A stretch of 59,955 nt of DNA, taken from Pseudomonadota bacterium. GTDB lineage: Bacteria; Pseudomonadota; Alphaproteobacteria; Puniceispirillales; UBA1172. A program made the translations under genes and the position numbers. Under the pieces are notes generated by a model. The model made no database searches, was not told the DNA's origin, and was given only the letters and a program-made list of their open reading frames with translations. The stretch is taken from assembly GCA_027593125.1 (NCBI GenBank), contig JAQCJL010000003.1, positions 1-59,955 on the forward strand, read 5' to 3'. This document shows, one piece after another, positions 27,673 through 37,295 of the stretch; the first letter of the stretch is position 1, and each line of letters opens with the position of its first letter.

Positions 27673-28905
27673 TTAAGTGGCGGCCTTATAGGGCATCCAC
27701 CCGATAAGCTCTTGTCGTTCACGGGCAACATGTCTGGCCTCTTTTGCCGTAAAATCCTTTACCGCGTTATGAAAGCCGGGATCAGTCATGTGATGGACGG
27801 AATAGGTCGGGACAGGTTCATACCCTCGTTGCACTTTGTGTAGGCCTTGTGCCCCTGCTTCAACCTTTTTAAGGCCATTGGCAATAGCATAAGAAATGGC
27901 TTGATAATAGCAGGTCTCAAAATGCAGGAATGGGATATCGACAATACTGCCCCAGTTGCGCCCATAAAGCGTATCCTTGCCAACAAAATTAATTGCCCCT
28001 GCCACAGGCTTACCCTCATGATTTGCGATAACAAGCAGTATGTGCTCACGCATGGTCTGATGAATGTGGTCAAAAAACCCACGTGTTAGATACGCGCCGC
28101 CCCATTTGCGATCAATTGTTGCCAGATAAAAATCATAAAAGGCATCCCAGTGATGGGTTTTCAAATCTTCTCCACGCAACAGATCAAAGCTAAGGCCAGC
28201 ATCGCTAATGTCGCGGCGTTCACGCTTTATAGCTTTACGCTTGCGTGAAGAAAGGGTGCTAAGAAAATCTTCAAAATCATCATAGCCGCGGTTATGCCAG
28301 TGGAACTGCATTCCCTCACGGCTAATCCATGCGCTTTGTTGCGGCGTTGTCAGATGATCGTGTTCATCTTTAGTCAGAAAAGTCATATGCACGGAGGAAA
28401 GCCCCAGTTGGCTTGCGCTGGCGAGGGCAGCTTCAGCTAAGGCGGTTTCAGCACGGGGTTTTGTTACCATATCAAGATCTGGGTCAACCAAAAGCCTCCG
28501 TCCCGGAACCGGAGTAAAGGGGATGCCAATTTGCGCCTTAGGGTAGTATTGCCCCCCTGCACGCGCCCAAGCATCAGCCCATGCGTGATCAAACACATAT
28601 TCCCCATAGGAATGCGATTTAAGATATAGCGGCAGAACCCCCACGATTTTGCCTGTCTGGTCTTTTAACACCAAATGTCGTGGTGCCCAGCCGCTGCTAT
28701 TGCTGGCTGAGCCACTTTCCTCAAGGGCGGTGAAAAAAGCATGGCTGATTAACGGTTCACCAGAACCAGCACAGCGATCCCAGTGTTTTTCTGGGATTGC
28801 TGATATCGAATTCACCATTTCTGCCGTCCAGCCCAGATTAGGGCTGTTGGCAGAGTCTGATAAGGCAGGGTTGCTTGGGGTCAGGTCATCATCCATAACT
28901 ACCAT
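27673..28905 (-). CDS. FemAB-like / GNAT family protein (PF04339 type)
   Basis: This 410-residue protein belongs to the COG3146 group of predicted N-acyltransferases, related to FemAB and GNAT folds. Recognisable parts are AGSGEPLISHAFFTALEESG, GVLPLYLKSHSYGEYVFDHAWADA, the RKRKAIKRERRDI basic segment, GGAYLTRGFFDHIHQ, and C-terminal ETCYYQAISYAIANGLKKVEAGAQG...RGYEPVPTYSVHH. The real acyl donor and acceptor of this family are not established. Length is typical (370-410). It converges with clpA across 26 bases. No Shine-Dalgarno is evident, and an ATG three codons in is an alternative start. Confidence 0.82.
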   Translation of the reverse strand: MVVMDDDLTPSNPALSDSANSPNLGWTAEMVNSISAIPEKHWDRCAGSGEPLISHAFFTALEESGSASNSSGWAPRHLVLKDQTGKIVGVLPLYLKSHSYGEYVFDHAWADAWARAGGQYYPKAQIGIPFTPVPGRRLLVDPDLDMVTKPRAETALAEAALASASQLGLSSVHMTFLTKDEHDHLTTPQQSAWISREGMQFHWHNRGYDDFEDFLSTLSSRKRKAIKRERRDISDAGLSFDLLRGEDLKTHHWDAFYDFYLATIDRKWGGAYLTRGFFDHIHQTMREHILLVIANHEGKPVAGAINFVGKDTLYGRNWGSIVDIPFLHFETCYYQAISYAIANGLKKVEAGAQGLHKVQRGYEPVPTYSVHHMTDPGFHNAVKDFTAKEARHVARERQELIGWMPYKAAT

Positions 28906-28940
28906 ATTGGGGCAGATGATGCCGGAAGCAATACCCTTAA

Positions 28941-29411
28941 TCAGGCGATTTCAAAAATACCTTCAATCTCAACCAAACAGCCAAGAGGAAGCGCATTGGT
29001 GCCTACGGCAAAACGGGCATGACGGCCAATATCGCCAAACACATCAACCATCATGTTTGACGCCATATTGATAACTTGGGGTTGTGCCTTGAAATCAGCA
29101 GTACAAGCCACAAAACCGCCAAGTTTAACCACACGAGTTACCCGATCAAGATCACCACCGGTAGCAGCTTTCAGCTGAGACAAAAGGTTAATCGCACATT
29201 TACGCGCTTCACCTTCGGCATCATCTTGAGTCATGGTGCCATCACCGATAGCCCCTGTCTTTTCAATCTTGCCATCGACCATCGGAACCTGACCTGAAAT
29301 GAAAACCAGATTCCCACTAATCACATAAGGGATATAGTTTGCCGCAGGTGCCGGGGCGTCGGGAAGGGTAATGCCTAATTCTTTTAGGCGCTGATCAATT
29401 TTTCCTGACAT
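28941..29411 (-). CDS. RidA family protein (YjgF/YER057c/UK114)
   Basis: This 156-residue RidA-family protein hydrolyses reactive enamine/imine intermediates from PLP enzymes in the best-known members. AANYIPYVISGNLVFISGQVP and GEARKCAINLLSQLKAATGGDLDRVTRVVKLGGFVAC are the conserved core, with RFAVGTNALPLGCLVEIEGIFEI at the end. It is longer than the 128-residue RidA archetype because of an N-terminal extension common to one RidA subfamily, so deaminase activity is not assured. The ATG at 29411 is chosen because GGAGA lies 4 bases before it. It lies 35 bases upstream of the FemAB-like gene, possibly one unit. Confidence 0.85.
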   Translation of the reverse strand: MSGKIDQRLKELGITLPDAPAPAANYIPYVISGNLVFISGQVPMVDGKIEKTGAIGDGTMTQDDAEGEARKCAINLLSQLKAATGGDLDRVTRVVKLGGFVACTADFKAQPQVINMASNMMVDVFGDIGRHARFAVGTNALPLGCLVEIEGIFEIA

Positions 29412-29454
29412 GTCTTCTCCTGTCATAAAAGGATTTTGGATAGAGGTTTCCGGT

Positions 29455-32400
29455 TTAGCTGCAACCCGTGGTCGACCCGCAAGTGTTACATTTCAAGCAA
29501 GTGCCATTGCGAACCAAGGTGAAGTTTCCACATTCGTTACAATTCTCACCTTCGTAACCTTGCATACGAGCTTGCTGAACCTGTGATGCCACTTTACTTG
29601 TGCTTCCTGCGCTTGCACCGGTGCTGGTACTAACCGCGCCTTGGGCCCTGGTGGCTGACACACTGGTATCATCGGCTGACATGGTGGTCTGGCCATCGGT
29701 GCCGGTTCCGTGCAAAAGCACAATGTTACGGTTGCGAACAAAACCGGTGCTGACCGTGGAGTGAGCCAGTTCAGATTGGTCTTCGCCAGACCCCATGGCG
29801 TCCATCGCCAGATCATCTGCATTAACATGACCAAGATCCGCACGATCCAGATAGGAAATAGCAAGTTCGCGGAAGATATAATCCAGAATAGAGGAAGACA
29901 TCTTAATCAGATCGTTCCCTTGTACCATACCTTGGGGTTCAAACCGGGTAAAGGTAAAGGCTTCAACAAACTCTTCCAATGGCACGCCATATTGCAAGCC
30001 AATGGATACAGCGATAGCAAAGTTGTTCATCAGTGAACGGAATGCCGCGCCTTCCTTATGCATATCAATAAACAATTCCCCAAGCTTGCCGTCTTCATAT
30101 TCGCCTGTCCGAAGATAGACTTTATGACCGCCAACAATGGCTTTCTGGGTATACCCTTTGCGGCGATCAGGCAGACGCTGGCGTGAAGCGACATAACGCT
30201 CAATAATCTTTTCTACCACTTTGGTTGTTTGTGCGGCAGGGGCAATGGCGTCATCATCCATCTCAAGGTCTTCATCATCAACAAGGCTGGCTGAAAGTGG
30301 CTGGCTTAGCTTGGAGCCATCACGATAAAGCGCATTAGCCTTAAGCCCAAGTTTCCAAGACAGCATATAAGCCGCGCCGCAATCTTCAACTGTGGCTTCG
30401 TTTGGCATATTGATGGTTTTGGAAATTGCACCAGAGATAAACGGCTGAGCGGCGGCCATCATGGTGATGTGGCTATCCACGCTCAAGAAACGCTTGCCAA
30501 TACGGCCACAAGGGTTGGCGCAATCAAATACAGGCAAATGCTCATCTTTGAGGTGTGGAGCACCTTCAAGGGTCATAGAACCACAAACATGGGTGTTGGC
30601 GTGTTCAATCTCATCCTTGCTAAAGCCAAGATGGGCAAGCATATCAAAGCTGAAATCATTAAGCTGTGCGTCTGTTAACCCAAGGGTGTTCTTGCAGAAA
30701 TCATCACCAAGGCTGAAGCGGTTGATAGCAAACTTAATATCAAACGCAGATTTCAGAGCCTTATTAAGATCAGCAATAATCTGGTCGGTAAAGCCTTTTG
30801 CTTTCAGCGCAGAAAGGCTAATAGACTGGCACTGATCAAGCGACCCATGACCAACGGCATAACGAATGATGTCGTCAATTTGGCTTTGCTCATAACCAAG
30901 ATTTTCCAATGCTTCTGGCACAACGCGGTTGATGATTTTGAAATAGCCGCCGCCAGCCAGTTTTTTGAACTTAACGATAGCAAAATCAGGCTCAATCCCT
31001 GTGGTGTCACAATCCATGACCAACCCAATCGTGCCTGTTGGTGCGATCACAGTGGTCTGGGCATTACGATAACCATGAGTTTCCCCAAGGCTAAGCGCGT
31101 CATCCCATGCTTTTTTGGCAGCGGTGATGAGGTTGGCATCAGGGCAGTCATCCGCCTTGATCGGAACGGGCATGATCGAAAGCCCTTCATATCCGTCTGA
31201 CTTGCCATGGGCGGCGTTGCGATGATTGCGGATCACGCGAAGCATATCTTTGGCATTTTCATCATAGCGTGGGAATGCCCCAAGCTCTTTGGCCATGCGT
31301 GCCGAGGTTGCGTAGGAAACGCCAGTCATGATCGCACTTAGGGCCGCGCAGATGGCGCGGGCTTCATCACTGTCATAGGAATAACCCGATGCCATAAGCA
31401 GGCCGCCAATATTGGCATAACCAAGACCAAGGGTGCGGTATTCATAGGACAGTTGAGCAATTTCCTTGGATGGGAATTGCGCCATCAGTACCGAGATTTC
31501 CAACGTAATGGTCCAGAGCTGAACCGCATATTCATAGGCGGTGATATCAAAGCGCTTATCCGCGTGGCGGAATTGCATCAGGTTAAGTGATGCGAGATTA
31601 CAAGCGGTATCATCGAGGAACATATATTCAGAACACGGATTGGATGCATTAATCCGTCCACCTTGCGGGCAAGTGTGCCATTCATTAATGGTGGTGTCAT
31701 ATTGCAGACCTGGATCAGCACAGGCCCAAGCAGCATGGGCAATCTTTTCCCATAATTCTTTGGCGTTGATCCGGTCGCTGACCTTGCCGTCCGTCCGTCT
31801 GATCAATTCCCACTCACCATCATCGAGAACCTTTTGCAGAAAGTCATTGGTCACCCGAACTGAGTTGTTTGAGTTTTGGCCAGCCACCGTCAGATAAGCT
31901 TCGGAATCCCAGTCAGTGTCGTAAGTCTTAAAAGAGATTTCTGAGTAACCCTGTTGGGCAAACTGGATGACGCGCTGAATGTAATTTTCAGGGATCATTA
32001 CCTTACGCGCGGCAATAATAGCCTTTTTCAGCGTCAGATTGATTTTAGGGTCAAAACGGTTTTCGCTCTCCCCTTCTGTGCAGGCTTTCATCACCGCATT
32101 CATGTGAATGCTAGCAAGCTTTGATCCTGTCACCAGGGCGGCAACTTTTTGTTCTTCCACCACTTTCCAGTCAACGTAATCAACAATATCAGGGTGGTCG
32201 ATATCAACAGTCACCATTTTTGCGGCACGGCGTGTGGTGCCGCCTGATTTAATAGCACCAGCCGCCCGATCACCAATGCGCAAAAAGCTCATCAGACCAG
32301 AAGATTTGCCGCCACCGGCCAAAGGTTCACTTGACCCACGCAAAGAAGAAAAGTTGGTGCCAGTGCCTGAGCCATATTTGAACAATCTGGCCTCACGCAC

Positions 32401-33054
32401 CCATAGGTCCATAATGCCACCATCATTGACCAGATCGTCCTTAATGGATTGGATAAAGCAGGCATGAGGCTGAGGGTGTTCATAAGCGGATTTTGACCGT
32501 GTCAGTTTGCCAGTTTCAAAATCGACATAATGATGGCCTTGCCCAGCACCATCAATACCATAGGCCCAATGCAGGCCAGTGTTGAACCACTGAGGGCTGT
32601 TCGGTGCCGCCATTTGGCGCGCTAACATATAACGCATTTCATCAAAATAGATGCGCGCATCATCCTCGGAAGAAAAATATCCGCCCTTCCATCCCCAATA
32701 TGTCCATGTGCCAGCAAGACGGTCATAAACCTGCTTGGCCGACACCTCGCCAGTGTAGCGCTGATCTTCAGGGAGGGCTTTGAGCGCGGCTTCATCAGCG
32801 GTAGAACGCCACAACCATGACGGCACATTATTCTCTTCAACACGCTTCAGTTCTGCGGGAACGCCAGCTTTCCGAAAATATTTTTGAGCCAGAATATCAC
32901 TCGCCACTTGTGAAAACTCAGTAGGCACCTCAACATTTTCTGCACGGAATACGATTGTTCCGTCAGGATTCTTAATTTCACTTGTAACGTGTGTCCACGC
33001 AATGCTGTCGTAGGGGCATTGATTTGCTGTGGTAAAGTGGCGAGTCAATTTCAT
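29455..33054 (-). CDS. nrdJ: vitamin B12-dependent (class II) ribonucleotide reductase
   Basis: This 1199-residue adenosylcobalamin-dependent reductase makes deoxyribonucleotides in the presence or absence of oxygen. The barrel motifs include [24 protein letters not shown] (active-site Cys and Glu region) and [22 protein letters not shown]. The C-terminal tail [28 protein letters not shown] has four zinc-type cysteines plus the reducing pair. Length fits long alphaproteobacterial NrdJ. AAAGG lies 9 bases before the ATG and a TATAAT (plus 33076-33081) sits 22 bases upstream. A low-complexity Ser/Thr/Ala linker precedes the tail. It imposes a need for cobalamin. Confidence 0.96.
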   Translation of the reverse strand: MKLTRHFTTANQCPYDSIAWTHVTSEIKNPDGTIVFRAENVEVPTEFSQVASDILAQKYFRKAGVPAELKRVEENNVPSWLWRSTADEAALKALPEDQRYTGEVSAKQVYDRLAGTWTYWGWKGGYFSSEDDARIYFDEMRYMLARQMAAPNSPQWFNTGLHWAYGIDGAGQGHHYVDFETGKLTRSKSAYEHPQPHACFIQSIKDDLVNDGGIMDLWVREARLFKYGSGTGTNFSSLRGSSEPLAGGGKSSGLMSFLRIGDRAAGAIKSGGTTRRAAKMVTVDIDHPDIVDYVDWKVVEEQKVAALVTGSKLASIHMNAVMKACTEGESENRFDPKINLTLKKAIIAARKVMIPENYIQRVIQFAQQGYSEISFKTYDTDWDSEAYLTVAGQNSNNSVRVTNDFLQKVLDDGEWELIRRTDGKVSDRINAKELWEKIAHAAWACADPGLQYDTTINEWHTCPQGGRINASNPCSEYMFLDDTACNLASLNLMQFRHADKRFDITAYEYAVQLWTITLEISVLMAQFPSKEIAQLSYEYRTLGLGYANIGGLLMASGYSYDSDEARAICAALSAIMTGVSYATSARMAKELGAFPRYDENAKDMLRVIRNHRNAAHGKSDGYEGLSIMPVPIKADDCPDANLITAAKKAWDDALSLGETHGYRNAQTTVIAPTGTIGLVMDCDTTGIEPDFAIVKFKKLAGGGYFKIINRVVPEALENLGYEQSQIDDIIRYAVGHGSLDQCQSISLSALKAKGFTDQIIADLNKALKSAFDIKFAINRFSLGDDFCKNTLGLTDAQLNDFSFDMLAHLGFSKDEIEHANTHVCGSMTLEGAPHLKDEHLPVFDCANPCGRIGKRFLSVDSHITMMAAAQPFISGAISKTINMPNEATVEDCGAAYMLSWKLGLKANALYRDGSKLSQPLSASLVDDEDLEMDDDAIAPAAQTTKVVEKIIERYVASRQRLPDRRKGYTQKAIVGGHKVYLRTGEYEDGKLGELFIDMHKEGAAFRSLMNNFAIAVSIGLQYGVPLEEFVEAFTFTRFEPQGMVQGNDLIKMSSSILDYIFRELAISYLDRADLGHVNADDLAMDAMGSGEDQSELAHSTVSTGFVRNRNIVLLHGTGTDGQTTMSADDTSVSATRAQGAVSTSTGASAGSTSKVASQVQQARMQGYEGENCNECGNFTLVRNGTCLKCNTCGSTTGCS

Positions 33055-33461
33055 AATGTATACCTTTGTTTATCAATTATAAGATCCGCACGGAGCATGA
33101 AATGTTCGGCGATTCGTTACTTAAGATCTATATGTTGTAGTTAAGATATAAATATGTACATGATGTTGGTGGTGGATAGCAATATCAAAATTTAACCATA
33201 ATGTAAAAAAAGTTCTTGAAGAGAACGAATCACCAGAAATCTGCGCCTCTTTTACTGGCATTTAATCTGATGGTTGCGAAGAAAAAAAACACACAACCAT
33301 AGCGCGAAAAAACATGATGCTTTTGGTCAGGGTAAGGGATGCTTTCATTGTCTAAATCTAGAACGTATGATCGGTGGTGGTGACTTCAATCGTTGCGAGA
33401 CAGAACAATATCCGCTATGGATATAGTTGAATTATGATTTACGAGAAACTGGGTTTTTATC
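33055..33461. other. 407-bp divergent spacer nrdJ / NDUFA12
   Basis: No gene is supported. It holds TATAAT for nrdJ (33076-33081, minus), a perfect 15-bp interrupted palindrome GTTCT-TGAAG-AGAAC (33212-33226), a hairpin ATGGTTG/CAACCAT (33270-33276 and 33294-33300) with an A-rich loop, and a possible NDUFA12 promoter. I found no convincing NrdR box and no cobalamin-riboswitch core by eye. Confidence 0.5.
33393..33421 (+). promoter_or_regulatory. possible NDUFA12 promoter
   Basis: TTGCGA (33393-33398) and TATGGA (33416-33421) are 17 bases apart, 40 bases upstream of the NDUFA12 gene. The -10 is imperfect. Confidence 0.35.
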
Positions 33462-33818
33462 ATGCATTTGCTTTCACGGTTAAACATCAGACTTCGCTCA
33501 AAACGAGTTGGTAAGGATGAGTTTGGGAATTGCTATTACGAATCTCGGAAAACCCGCAATAATGGTCGTCCGCGCCGTTATGTCATTTATAAAGGCATGC
33601 CAGAGGCGAGTAAGGTGCCAGCAGATTGGCATGGCTGGCTACACTATACTGAAAAAGATTTGCCCCCCGAAGGTGGTTACACCAAGCAGGCTTGGCAATT
33701 GCCGCATCAACCGAATTTGACTGGTACGATCCACGCTTATCGCCCAGCAGGGCATCTTTTGCGCTTGGGGCGTCGGCGCCAAGCGACAGGGGATTATCAG
33801 CCGTGGAAGCCGGAGTAA
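33462..33818 (+). CDS. NDUFA12-type NADH:ubiquinone oxidoreductase accessory subunit
   Basis: This 118-residue protein matches the 17.2-kDa accessory subunit of respiratory complex I (NDUFA12), found in alphaproteobacteria and mitochondria. Conserved parts are GKDEFGNCYYESR, RRYVIYKGMPEASKVPADWHGWLHYT and the C-terminal QPNLTGTIHAYRPAGHLL. As usual in this lineage it stands away from the nuo operon and beside envelope genes. No strong Shine-Dalgarno is seen. mlaD follows 6 bases after its stop. It is a strong lineage marker. Confidence 0.93.
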   Translation: MHLLSRLNIRLRSKRVGKDEFGNCYYESRKTRNNGRPRRYVIYKGMPEASKVPADWHGWLHYTEKDLPPEGGYTKQAWQLPHQPNLTGTIHAYRPAGHLLRLGRRRQATGDYQPWKPE

Positions 33819-33824
33819 TCAGCC

Positions 33825-34274
33825 ATGCGTAACACCATAGAAATGGTAATGGGCGCAGTGGTTTTGATCATTGCTGGTGCCTTTCTGTGGCTTGCCCTAT
33901 CGATCACCAATTTTAAGCCTAATGACACCATCACGGTTGAGGCAGTATTCGGCAAGATTGGCGATCTTAAGGTTGGGGATGATGTTCGTATTTCAGGCAT
34001 AGCCATTGGCAGTGTATCTTCCACCCGGCTTGATCCCGAAATCTTTGATGCCTATGTCGAAATGGCTATTGATCCGTCTTATGCCATTCCGGATGATAGC
34101 GTTGTGCGCATCTCGTCAACGTCGCTTCTTGGTGGCAGTCATGTTGATGTCGTGCCGGGAAACTCTATGGATACGATTGCCGAAGGGCATGTGTTTTATA
34201 ATACCCTTGACCCGATCAATCTGGCAGATTTGATTGGTAAAGCGGTGTTTTCCAGTGACCAGACAGGTGAGTAG
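33825..34274 (+). CDS. mlaD: MlaD-like outer-membrane lipid asymmetry protein (MCE domain)
   Basis: This 149-residue single-span protein belongs to the MCE family. A membrane anchor covers about residues 8-29 (VMGAVVLIIAGAFLWLAL), followed by the MCE domain (DTITVEAVFGKIGDLKVGDDVRISGIAIGSV, then ISSTSLLGGSHVDVVPG). MlaD hexamers bridge the MlaFEB ABC transporter and periplasmic MlaC in phospholipid traffic. mlaE, mlaF and mlaC are absent here, so the partners lie elsewhere. It follows the NDUFA12 gene closely and is 1 base from the DUF2155 gene, suggesting one transcript. Confidence 0.9.
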   Translation: MRNTIEMVMGAVVLIIAGAFLWLALSITNFKPNDTITVEAVFGKIGDLKVGDDVRISGIAIGSVSSTRLDPEIFDAYVEMAIDPSYAIPDDSVVRISSTSLLGGSHVDVVPGNSMDTIAEGHVFYNTLDPINLADLIGKAVFSSDQTGE

Positions 34275-34275
34275 C

Positions 34276-34683
34276 GTGCGCGGATCGGGCATCTCTGTTT
34301 CCTTTCTGGCTTTATTCATGTTCTTATCTGCCCTCGTCTTTGCTGCTGGTGAGGCGTCTGCCAATCAAGGGGATTGGCGCAATGGCGAACGCGCAAGGCT
34401 TCAAACCCTAGATAAAATCACCGCGCGGATTTCTACCATTGATGTCCCAATAGGGGTCACTACCCGATTTGGCACGCTGGAACTTTATGTCCATGCTTGT
34501 AATTTTCGTCCTCCGGATCAACCGCCGGATCACGCCGCTTTGATTGAAATCCGATCAGTAGATTACGGCGGTAAGGTGACTGAAATGCCTATTTTTATGG
34601 GTTGGATGTTTGCTTCATCCCCGGCGATTAGTGGGCTTGAACATCCGGTTTATGATATCACTGTGTTGTCCTGTAACAACTGA
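34276..34683 (+). CDS. DUF2155 domain periplasmic protein
   Basis: This protein of about 135 residues has an N-terminal signal peptide (GISVSFLALFMFLSALVFAAGEASA) and a DUF2155 domain (RLQTLDKITARISTIDVPIGVTTRFGTLELYVHACNFRPPDQPPDHAALIEI, then FMGWMFASSPAISGLEHPVYDITVLSC). Two cysteines may pair. Function is unknown; the family is alphaproteobacterial and usually sits beside aat. The GTG at 34276 is chosen because AGGTGAG lies 4 bases before it and mlaD ends at 34274; an in-frame GTG at 34267 is possible. Its last 34 bases overlap the end of aat on the other strand. Confidence 0.8.
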   Translation: MRGSGISVSFLALFMFLSALVFAAGEASANQGDWRNGERARLQTLDKITARISTIDVPIGVTTRFGTLELYVHACNFRPPDQPPDHAALIEIRSVDYGGKVTEMPIFMGWMFASSPAISGLEHPVYDITVLSCNN

Positions 34684-35318
34684 TCAAGCATTGCCGTAGG
34701 ATCATCATCTTGTGGAAATTGCGCTGATGCCTGAAGGGCAGACCGAAGGCGTTCATGAAAATCTTGCCGCGGAATTTCCACACACCCAAATTGCACCAGA
34801 TGTGGGTTGATGAACTGCGTGTCAAATAAGGTAAAACCCCCATAGCGGAGACGCGCCATCAGATGAAGCAAGGCCAGTTTAGACGCATTGCTGACACGGC
34901 TAAACATAGATTCGCCAAAAAACGCTCCTGCTAACGCGACCCCATATATGCCACCAACAAGTTGTGGTGAGGTCTCCGTATCATCTTGCCAGACCTCAAG
35001 GGAATGTGCAAAACCAAGCTTATGCAAAGCACAGTAAAGCTGACGGATTTGGGGATTGATCCAAGTATCGGTGCGCTGATCTGTAATTTCGCGACACCCG
35101 TCAATAACCTCAGCAAAGGCTTGATTAGCGGTTACACGCAAAGGGGAACGGCGAATTAATCGGCGTGCAGAACGGCTGAGATGAGGGGGATGAAGAGGGA
35201 TAATGCCGCGCTGTTCTGGATCAACAAAAAAGATGCGCTCATCATCATGGCTTTCTGCCATCGGGAAAACCCCTAGCGCATAGGATTTGATCAGGGTTTC
35301 TGGCGAAAAGTGATACAT
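34650..35318 (-). CDS. aat: leucyl/phenylalanyl-tRNA-protein transferase
   Basis: This 222-residue transferase adds Leu or Phe from charged tRNA to N-terminal Lys or Arg of proteins, making N-degrons read by ClpS. Key segments are LIKSYALGVFPMAESHDDERIFFVDPEQRGIIPL, DTWINPQIRQLYCALHKLGFAHSLEVW, LVGGIYGVALAGAFFGESMFSR and FTLFDTQFINPHLVQFGCVEIPR. The ATG at 35318 (MYHFSPETL) is preferred over a TTG at 35342 as the family begins there; the ribosome site is weak. It follows accC on the same strand by about 40 bases. clpS-clpA lie about 8 kb away. Confidence 0.93.
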   Translation of the reverse strand: MYHFSPETLIKSYALGVFPMAESHDDERIFFVDPEQRGIIPLHPPHLSRSARRLIRRSPLRVTANQAFAEVIDGCREITDQRTDTWINPQIRQLYCALHKLGFAHSLEVWQDDTETSPQLVGGIYGVALAGAFFGESMFSRVSNASKLALLHLMARLRYGGFTLFDTQFINPHLVQFGCVEIPRQDFHERLRSALQASAQFPQDDDPTAMLDQLLQDNTVIS

Positions 35319-35359
35319 ATGCCTATTTTGCCGATGATGCAAAACACTGGCAAGGGCTG

Positions 35360-36736
35360 TTATGCTTTGCTGTTATCAGCGTCTTTGCTTGCTTCTAGGT
35401 TTGGCAGGAATTTTTCTTCTAGCCAACGGATTGAATAATTCCCTAAGGCGATATCCGTATCTTTAGCTAGCAAGCGATGCAGATCAAGCGAAGTGGGCAT
35501 AGGTGAAATAATGGTTTCATCAAGCGCACGTTGCAATCGCGCCAAACAATGTGCCCGATCATCCCCATGAACAATGATTTTGGCAATCAGGCTGTCATAA
35601 TCGGATGGGATGCGGTAGCCGGAATAAAGAAAACTGTCGACCCGAACGCCGGGGCCGCCAGGGGCGTGAAAATCACTTACTTTGCCCGGAGTTGGCATAA
35701 AGGTGGTGGGATGTTCGGCATTGATGCGGCATTCAATAGCATGACCATTGAACTGCACATCCTCTTGCTGGAAGGATAAGGGCAGTCCAGCGGCAATACG
35801 AATTTGTTCTACTACCAGATCAATACCGGTGATTGCCTCCGTAATCGGGTGTTCAACCTGCAATCTTGTGTTCATTTCAATGAAAAAGAATTCTCCATTT
35901 TCATAGAGAAACTCCATTGTTCCAAGCCCAAGGTAACCCATGGCACGAGTGGCATCCGCAGCGATACGGCCAATATGATCACGTTCATCAGGTGTCAAAG
36001 CAGGTGAGGGGGCCTCTTCGAGTAATTTTTGATGGCGACGCTGGACGGAACATTCGCGTTCACCCAGATGAGCAACATTTCCATGAGCATCTGCAATCAC
36101 TTGTATCTCAATATGCCTTGGATTGCCGAGATAACGTTCTAGATACACCGTGTCATCACCAAAGGCGGCTTTTGCCTCGCTTCGTGCAGATGAAAATGCT
36201 TCAGACAAATTATCTTCGGTATTCGCCACTTTCATGCCACGCCCACCGCCACCAGAGGCGGCCTTGATCAACACAGGATATCCAGTGCCTTTGGCGGCGC
36301 TTTGAGCTTCGCTCAGATTAGCAACGGCCCCGTCTGATCCTGGTACTAAGGGAAGGCCGGCTGCTGCTGCGGTTCGCTTTGCTTCTACCTTGTCACCCAT
36401 GGCAACGATATGTTCAATCCTAGGGCCGATAAAGGTCATGTTATGAGCTTCAACGACACCGGCAAAATCAGCATTTTCAGAAAGAAACCCTACGCCGGGA
36501 TGAATAGCTTCAGCCCCGGTGATTGTAGCGGCAGAGATTAATGCCGGAATATTAAGATAAGACTGGGCCGATGGTGCTTCGCCGATACAAACAGATTCGT
36601 CAGCCAACCGAACATGCATGGCATCAGTATCCGCAGTAGAATGCACCGCAACCGTGGCAATGCCCATATCCTGACACGCTCTTAGCACACGCAACGCCAC
36701 ATCACCGCGATTGGCAATCAGGATTTTCTTAAACAT
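35360..36736 (-). CDS. accC: acetyl-CoA carboxylase biotin carboxylase subunit
   Basis: This 458-residue ATP-grasp enzyme carboxylates biotin on AccB, the first half-reaction of malonyl-CoA synthesis. FKKILIANRGDVALRVLRACQDMGI starts the pre-ATP-grasp domain. HPGVGFLSENADFA, the glycine-rich loop KAASGGGGRGMKVA, HIEIQVIADAHGNVAHLGERECSVQRRHQK and MEFLYENGEFFFIEMNTRLQVEHPITE (metal and catalytic residues) follow. The ATG at 36736 has AGGG 8 bases upstream, so it is preferred over the ATG two codons earlier. It follows accB by 33 bases. Confidence 0.96.
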   Translation of the reverse strand: MFKKILIANRGDVALRVLRACQDMGIATVAVHSTADTDAMHVRLADESVCIGEAPSAQSYLNIPALISAATITGAEAIHPGVGFLSENADFAGVVEAHNMTFIGPRIEHIVAMGDKVEAKRTAAAAGLPLVPGSDGAVANLSEAQSAAKGTGYPVLIKAASGGGGRGMKVANTEDNLSEAFSSARSEAKAAFGDDTVYLERYLGNPRHIEIQVIADAHGNVAHLGERECSVQRRHQKLLEEAPSPALTPDERDHIGRIAADATRAMGYLGLGTMEFLYENGEFFFIEMNTRLQVEHPITEAITGIDLVVEQIRIAAGLPLSFQQEDVQFNGHAIECRINAEHPTTFMPTPGKVSDFHAPGGPGVRVDSFLYSGYRIPSDYDSLIAKIIVHGDDRAHCLARLQRALDETIISPMPTSLDLHRLLAKDTDIALGNYSIRWLEEKFLPNLEASKDADNSKA

Positions 36737-36769
36737 TGGCATATCCCTAATTTGATATTTCTTGGCAGA

Positions 36770-37258
36770 TTACAAAATGACGATCAGGGGTTCACCAAAC
36801 TCAACTGGTTGGCCATCCTCAATCAATATTCGGCTTACCACACCGGCCTTTGGGGCAGTGATGGGGTTCATGACTTTCATCGCTTCGATGATCAGCAAGG
36901 TTTGTCCAGCTTTGACATTATCACCTTCTTTAACAAACATTGCCGCCCCTGGCTCAGGTGCAAGATAAGCACGCCCTACCATGGGGGAGTTCACCGCATG
37001 ATCAAGATCACTATCAACCGGGGCTTCTGGCGCTGGTGCCGAAGCTGTTGCCGCAGGGGCAGGCGCCGCTACGGGGGCAGGGGCCGCCATCATAGGGGCA
37101 TGGCTTGCGGATCCTGTTTTAGACAGATGAACAGAAACATTTTCATCTTCAAAGTCGATTTCAACTAAACCAGTATCTTCCATGATCTGCGCCAATTCAC
37201 GCACAAGTTTGGTTTTTTGAGCAATCTCATCAGAGGATTTGCGTGGTGTCTGGGCCAT
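36770..37258 (-). CDS. accB: acetyl-CoA carboxylase biotin carboxyl carrier protein
   Basis: This 162-residue carrier subunit has a helical N terminus, an Ala/Pro-rich flexible linker (about 55-80) and a C-terminal biotinyl domain. The biotin site is Lys128 in EAMKVMN; GVVSRILIEDGQPVEFGEPL completes the domain. It shuttles carboxybiotin between AccC and the carboxyltransferase in fatty-acid synthesis. AAAGGGAG precedes the ATG. It lies between aroQ (37 bases upstream) and accC (33 bases downstream), the common aroQ-accB-accC operon order. Confidence 0.96.
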   Translation of the reverse strand: MAQTPRKSSDEIAQKTKLVRELAQIMEDTGLVEIDFEDENVSVHLSKTGSASHAPMMAAPAPVAAPAPAATASAPAPEAPVDSDLDHAVNSPMVGRAYLAPEPGAAMFVKEGDNVKAGQTLLIIEAMKVMNPITAPKAGVVSRILIEDGQPVEFGEPLIVIL

Positions 37259-37295
37259 TTTTGTCGGGCTCCCTTTAGTTTGACAGGTCGTTACG

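Noticed and set aside
33212-33226. LexA box before nrdJ (GTTCT-N5-AGAAC)
   Set aside because: The arms are inverted, whereas the alphaproteobacterial LexA box is a direct GTTC-N7-GTTC repeat.
33055-33461. Cobalamin riboswitch before nrdJ
   Set aside because: No B12-box-like core seen by eye; a covariance-model search would decide.
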